The position numbers and the translations under genes were made by a program. From positions 1 through 64,000 of the forward strand of contig CACZOA010000081.1 of assembly GCA_902782665.1 (NCBI GenBank): a DNA stretch of 64,000 bases, written 5' to 3'. Shown here in pieces: positions 60,774 through 64,000 of this stretch (its first letter is position 1; every line of letters starts with the position of its first letter). Origin of the DNA: an uncultured Bacteroidales bacterium (GTDB lineage Bacteria; Bacteroidota; Bacteroidia; Bacteroidales; Paludibacteraceae). Below the pieces are notes generated by a model. That model saw nothing but the letters and a program-made list of their open reading frames with translations. It was not told the DNA's origin and made no database searches.

Positions 60774-62198
60774 ATGAGAAAGACGATAACAGCCATTCTG
60801 CTTTCCGCACCATGTCTCATGGCTAATGCATTGGAGAGTTTGGAATGCAATTTCATAAATAAATTCGTGAATGTGGATGGATTCGAAGCCGTCTCACATT
60901 TAAACGACACGACAATCATCATTAAGCGTTCCGACAGTCTGTTTGTTGCAAAGACAGACAACCTAGGCAAGGTATACGACTATGTATACGACAAGAATCT
61001 GACATCACTTAAAGCGGAAGGTCAGATCGCGTATGACGGAAAGGAGTCGTACTACTACACCAACGGAGGCAAGATGTATGTGGCCAAAATCAAAAAAGGC
61101 AAGATAGAGTCAACATCGCCTGCGGAGATTCCTGGAACAGTTATGGGTCGAGAGAAATACGACCATTCAGCCCTTGTGTATGCAAGTTGGCACTACAAAC
61201 CAGAAGACACTGTCCGTGTAAGCAACCCTACTCTATCACAAAACGGAAAACAGATTTTCTTCTCAGCGAACTTAAAAGGTTCAAAGGGAAGAGACATCTA
61301 CTCTTCCAATATAAACAGCAATGGAACATTCTCACAGCCAAGAAAACTTGGCAAGAGTGTCAATTCTGATGGAGACGAGGATTTCCCATACATCCGTAAA
61401 GATGGACAGATCACATTCTGTTCCAACAGAAAAAACTCGTCAGCGCTAACAGACAAAGACAAATACAATGTGTACATATCAAAGACGAACACTACAGATG
61501 CACCTGAGTTGATGCAAACATTCGTCGAGAGAAACACTCCTGAGATTGTCAAGGTCGAAGTTGATACAACACCAGCACCAGACACTCTGATCGCTGTGGT
61601 TCCAGACACAATCAAACCAACAGTTCCAGACACATTGATGGCAATTGCTGAACCAGTGAAAAAAGTGGAGCCTGCAAAACCAGTTGAAAAGAAAGATGAC
61701 GAATACGTGGATGAGCCAAATGAAAACGGAAGAATCCTTCAGGCTCTATCATACGATTCCGACAGCACAGGATATCCAGTATCAGCAAAAGCACTGTCTG
61801 ATATCTTCCAGGACGACCAAGACGCGATGGTGATGGCATCTAAGCACGTCGTCGCAGGTGTGGACAAACGAATATTCTATTTCGACTACGACACTGACGT
61901 ACTTAACAACAAGGAATATGAGAAAGACATACAGTGTATCGTCGACTTCATCAACTTCTATCCAGGCAACTCATTCCTTATCATCGGACACACAGATGAA
62001 AGAGGAACCCGCGAATATAACAACGCTTTGAGTCTTCGCCGAGCAAAGAAAATAGAAAGTATTCTTGCCCAAAGAGGAATCTCACGATCTAGAATGTTCG
62101 TTATGGGTCTTGGAGAAGACAGACCTGTGATCCGCCATGCCCAGACAGAGGAGCAGCACCAGAAGAATCGTCGTGTGGAGATTTTGAAAATGGAGTAA
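60774..62198 (+). CDS. OmpA-family protein with PD40 repeats (474 aa)
   Basis: The signal peptide is MRKTITAILLSAPCLMANA. PD40/WD40-like beta-propeller blades lie at about 130-235 (LSQNGKQIFFSANLKG, GDEDFPYIRKDGQITFCSNR). A Pro/Thr-rich linker follows, and an OmpA peptidoglycan-binding domain at about 360-474 (FYFDYDTDVLNNKEYEKDI, IIGHTDERGTREYNNALSLRRA, KNRRVEILKME). It anchors to peptidoglycan in the periplasm. It lies 18 bases after the adhesin and 23 before PorP/SprF, in one operon, as in other T9SS surface modules. Confidence 0.92.
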   Translation: MRKTITAILLSAPCLMANALESLECNFINKFVNVDGFEAVSHLNDTTIIIKRSDSLFVAKTDNLGKVYDYVYDKNLTSLKAEGQIAYDGKESYYYTNGGKMYVAKIKKGKIESTSPAEIPGTVMGREKYDHSALVYASWHYKPEDTVRVSNPTLSQNGKQIFFSANLKGSKGRDIYSSNINSNGTFSQPRKLGKSVNSDGDEDFPYIRKDGQITFCSNRKNSSALTDKDKYNVYISKTNTTDAPELMQTFVERNTPEIVKVEVDTTPAPDTLIAVVPDTIKPTVPDTLMAIAEPVKKVEPAKPVEKKDDEYVDEPNENGRILQALSYDSDSTGYPVSAKALSDIFQDDQDAMVMASKHVVAGVDKRIFYFDYDTDVLNNKEYEKDIQCIVDFINFYPGNSFLIIGHTDERGTREYNNALSLRRAKKIESILAQRGISRSRMFVMGLGEDRPVIRHAQTEEQHQKNRRVEILKME

Positions 62199-62221
62199 AA
62201 CCAATGTATAAATAAGAAACA

Positions 62222-63118
62222 ATGAAAAGGAATATATATATAAGATTGTTGACGGTGCTGTTTGCGTTGGCTTATGGAATAAGTTCTTACGCTCAGCAAG
62301 ACCTAATGGTGTCGCAACAGATTTTTTCGCGAATGAACATCAACCCTGCAGGAACAGGTAACATTGAACGTTTTGACGCATTCCTACTAGGCCGACTCCA
62401 ATGGGCAGGTGTAGACAACACTCCAAGGACAGGATTGCTAAACTTCGTATACTACAACGAGCCACTTCGTTCAAGCATTGGTCTTACAGCCAACTACGAC
62501 AACCAAGGTATCGGAAACAGCCAGACTAATGTGCAAGCAGTGTACGCATACCATCTCGACTTGAATGAGAAGTATATCCTTTCAATGGGATTGTCCGCAG
62601 GTGTAAACATCGGAAGTTTTGACCCTTATGCCAACTCATTGAGAGACGAAGAGCCTGATTTTTCATCTTACGTGAAAGACAAGACTACAGAAACGACACC
62701 AGACTTCAATATCGGACTTGAATTAACTTCAAAGAGCTGGATGATAGGAGTTTCAGCAACACACCTTTTGAAATCTGAGCCAACTACATTCAAGAGAGGC
62801 CGACATATCTATGCATACGCACGTTGCCTTGTTCCACTAGGAGAATCACTAGATTTGGCACCAATGGTATCATACATCCATCAGAACCAGGTGAACGAAG
62901 GAGAAATTGGAGCGATGTTGTTTATCAAGAAAATGTTCTGGGGCGGAGCAACATGGAAACCAGACTTTGGCAATTTCGGAGACATGTCGTTACTCGCAAT
63001 CGATTTGGGAGTTGAAGTCAAGAATTTCCGTGTCGGTTATGCATACACATTCAACGTTGGAAAATACAACAACCTTCCTTCCAACACTCACGAATTATTG
63101 CTAAGCGTACATTTCTAA
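62222..63118 (+). CDS. PorP/SprF-family type IX secretion-associated outer-membrane protein
   Basis: A 298-residue predicted outer-membrane barrel with signal peptide (MKRNIYIRLLTVLFALAYGISSYA) and the family opening QQDLMVSQQIFSRMNINPAGTG, then alternating strands (SSIGLTANYDNQGIG, ILSMGLSAGVNIGSF, WMIGVSATHLL) and an aromatic C-terminal end (ELLLSVHF). SprF/PorP proteins are needed for surface display of specific CHU_C-tailed cargo. The likely client is the adhesin at 57393, encoded in the same operon, and perhaps the paralogue starting at 63450. Confidence 0.94.
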   Translation: MKRNIYIRLLTVLFALAYGISSYAQQDLMVSQQIFSRMNINPAGTGNIERFDAFLLGRLQWAGVDNTPRTGLLNFVYYNEPLRSSIGLTANYDNQGIGNSQTNVQAVYAYHLDLNEKYILSMGLSAGVNIGSFDPYANSLRDEEPDFSSYVKDKTTETTPDFNIGLELTSKSWMIGVSATHLLKSEPTTFKRGRHIYAYARCLVPLGESLDLAPMVSYIHQNQVNEGEIGAMLFIKKMFWGGATWKPDFGNFGDMSLLAIDLGVEVKNFRVGYAYTFNVGKYNNLPSNTHELLLSVHF

Positions 63119-63159
63119 TCACAACATAGAATTAGATTGATGCTATTGCGTTTTGAAAT

Positions 63160-63196
63160 AAAAAGGGATATGTCAGTTTTGACATATTCCTTTTTC
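63160..63196 (+). terminator. Terminator of the adhesin-OmpA-PorP operon
   Basis: AAAAAGGGATATGTCA/TGACATATTCCTTTTT stem with a 4-base loop and T run. Confidence 0.8.
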
Positions 63197-63347
63197 ATGC
63201 GTTTTGATGAAGTTGTCCGAGAACAAATGACAGCAAATATTTGTTTATAGCCACAAAATTCACCTGAAAAGTGGGCAAATAGTACCATTTTGCAATGCAT
63301 ATTTAGTTAAAAAAATATAAACGCCATTATCATTAAGCATTTTTGCG

Positions 63348-63355
63348 TAATTTTG
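63348..63355 (+). promoter_or_regulatory. -7 promoter box of the second adhesin gene
   Basis: TAATTTTG followed by CAAAA, about 95 bases before the ATG at 63450. Confidence 0.5.
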
Positions 63356-63449
63356 CAAAACGATGGCATAATACATATTCTATTATACTCAACTAGGTAG
63401 ATTAGTAGAGCAGCCAAAGAAGAAATGGAAAAAAATATACAAAAAATAT

Positions 63450-64000
63450 ATGAATAAAAGATTTACTTTATTGAAAGCCTTATTGGCTTTCATGCTGAGT
63501 TTCGTCGGGCAACTATCATTTGCCGATGGAATTTTGGTATTTCAAGTGACAGACACCAAAAACAAACCGTTGGAAGGTGTGAAAATCAAGTTGAGCGGAG
63601 ACAGTGCTATCGCCGATTTGGAACTTACTACAGATGCATTAGGAAGGTACACAAATCCTAAATTCACATCAGGCACATACAACTATGAAGTAGTGTATGG
63701 AGACTGGGCGAAAGGATCCATTACTGTTCCTGAGGAAGAGTTCGGATGGGCAAACGTCAATTTCCGTGAGTTGATGATCAGTTTCAAGGACAACGATGGA
63801 AACGTGATTGTCGGCAGAACAGCCAAATTGTATGTTGACAACAACGGAGAAAAAGGAGAGTTCATTGGAACCAAGATGAGCGATTCAACAGGTCTCGTTA
63901 AATTTGTCATTCCAGAAGGAAAATATATTTATGAGACACTAAAAGGAACCGCAAAAGTAACAGTTGACGATAAAGTAAAGACACAGGAAGTTGATATTCC
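63450..64000 (+). CDS. Paralogous adhesin-like protein, partial (3' end beyond the window)
   Basis: An open frame from ATG 63450 to the window end (183 codons). The signal peptide (LLKALLAFMLSFVGQLSFA) and the first two beta domains match the adhesin at 57393 in order and motifs: GILVFQVTDTKNKPLEG against GVLVIEISDTLNTPLSD, ISFKDNDGNVI against VNFKDENGKPS, and FVIPEGKYIYE against FVVPEGNYTYV. It is therefore a second large T9SS cargo gene, and the C-terminal tail lies outside the window. A second module next to the first suggests tandem expansion of surface adhesins. Confidence 0.88.
   Translation, partial: MNKRFTLLKALLAFMLSFVGQLSFADGILVFQVTDTKNKPLEGVKIKLSGDSAIADLELTTDALGRYTNPKFTSGTYNYEVVYGDWAKGSITVPEEEFGWANVNFRELMISFKDNDGNVIVGRTAKLYVDNNGEKGEFIGTKMSDSTGLVKFVIPEGKYIYETLKGTAKVTVDDKVKTQEVDI

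Larger units (their letters stand above)
63119..63449. other. Intergenic region with terminator and promoter
   Basis: About 330 bases between PorP/SprF and the next adhesin. It holds a hairpin terminator (63160-63196) and a -7 box (63348-63355); otherwise nothing that I can support. Confidence 0.45.

Noticed and set aside
1-64000. tRNA genes, insertion sequences, prophage or CRISPR arrays
   Set aside because: I looked for these by eye in every gap and found no cloverleaf-like sequence, transposase gene or regularly spaced repeats.

Overview
The window is chromosomal DNA from a member of the Bacteroidota, most probably order Bacteroidales; I cannot fix the family. Evidence: many intergenic regions carry the Bacteroidetes -7 box TAnnTTTG rather than a sigma-70 promoter, Shine-Dalgarno sites are nearly absent, and there are type IX secretion (T9SS) cargo tails, a PorP/SprF protein, Bacteroidales lipoproteins and a FISUMP-type protein. 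Housekeeping markers (rimO, ftsY, rplU-rpmA, murB, purA, rnpB, uvrA, rplM-rpsI-rpsB-tsf, alaS) are all intact. I saw no tRNA or rRNA gene, insertion sequence, prophage or CRISPR array.

Layout. 1-3.2 kb: accessory DNA with a partial unknown gene, a small immunity-like gene with a rare strong Shine-Dalgarno site, and three tandem paralogous lipoproteins. 3.2-7.5 kb: rimO-ftsY facing away from rplU-rpmA, then murB. 7.6-21.2 kb: secreted-protein region with an SGNH esterase-CBM6 protein, a duplicated membrane gene in front of purA, a 1858-residue T9SS type-B cargo and a PL14-like polysaccharide lyase. 21.4-27.5 kb: rnpB, a YihY-family membrane protein, an OmpA protein with a cytoplasmic N-terminal domain, and uvrA. 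27.7-40.6 kb: an LTA-synthase-like sulfatase, a TetR regulator with two operator-like repeats, a seven-gene lipid/polyene-type operon (KAS, ACP, two hot-dog dehydratases, thioesterase, MMPL transporter fused to a methyltransferase-like domain, CrtI-like oxidoreductase), then an SDR and a sugar porter. 40.7-49.2 kb: cell-envelope genes (GT2, a second sulfatase, a NamZ-like muramidase, GHL10) and a C10 protease. 49.2-55.1 kb: tsf, rpsB, rpsI, rplM and alaS. 55.2-64 kb: a YD-repeat lipoprotein, a FISUMP protein, and a T9SS module of adhesin, OmpA and PorP/SprF, followed by the start of a second paralogous adhesin at the right edge.

The strongest candidate for a little-described system is the TetR-linked operon at 29.65-37.9 kb. 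It resembles a stripped-down aryl-polyene/flexirubin-type pathway with no ligase, ammonia lyase, ketoreductase or free-standing acyltransferase next to it, and its transporter carries a divergent methyltransferase-like domain. Other signals worth checking are two families of dispersed palindromic repeats (a 59-60 bp bipartite element in three copies and a GTAGAGACGCAC element in five), a 68-bp exact repeat flanking one small secreted-protein gene, a promoter duplicated around a gene pair upstream of purA, and candidate ribosomal-protein leaders at rplU and rplM. All assignments rest on reading motifs by eye; no database search was run.
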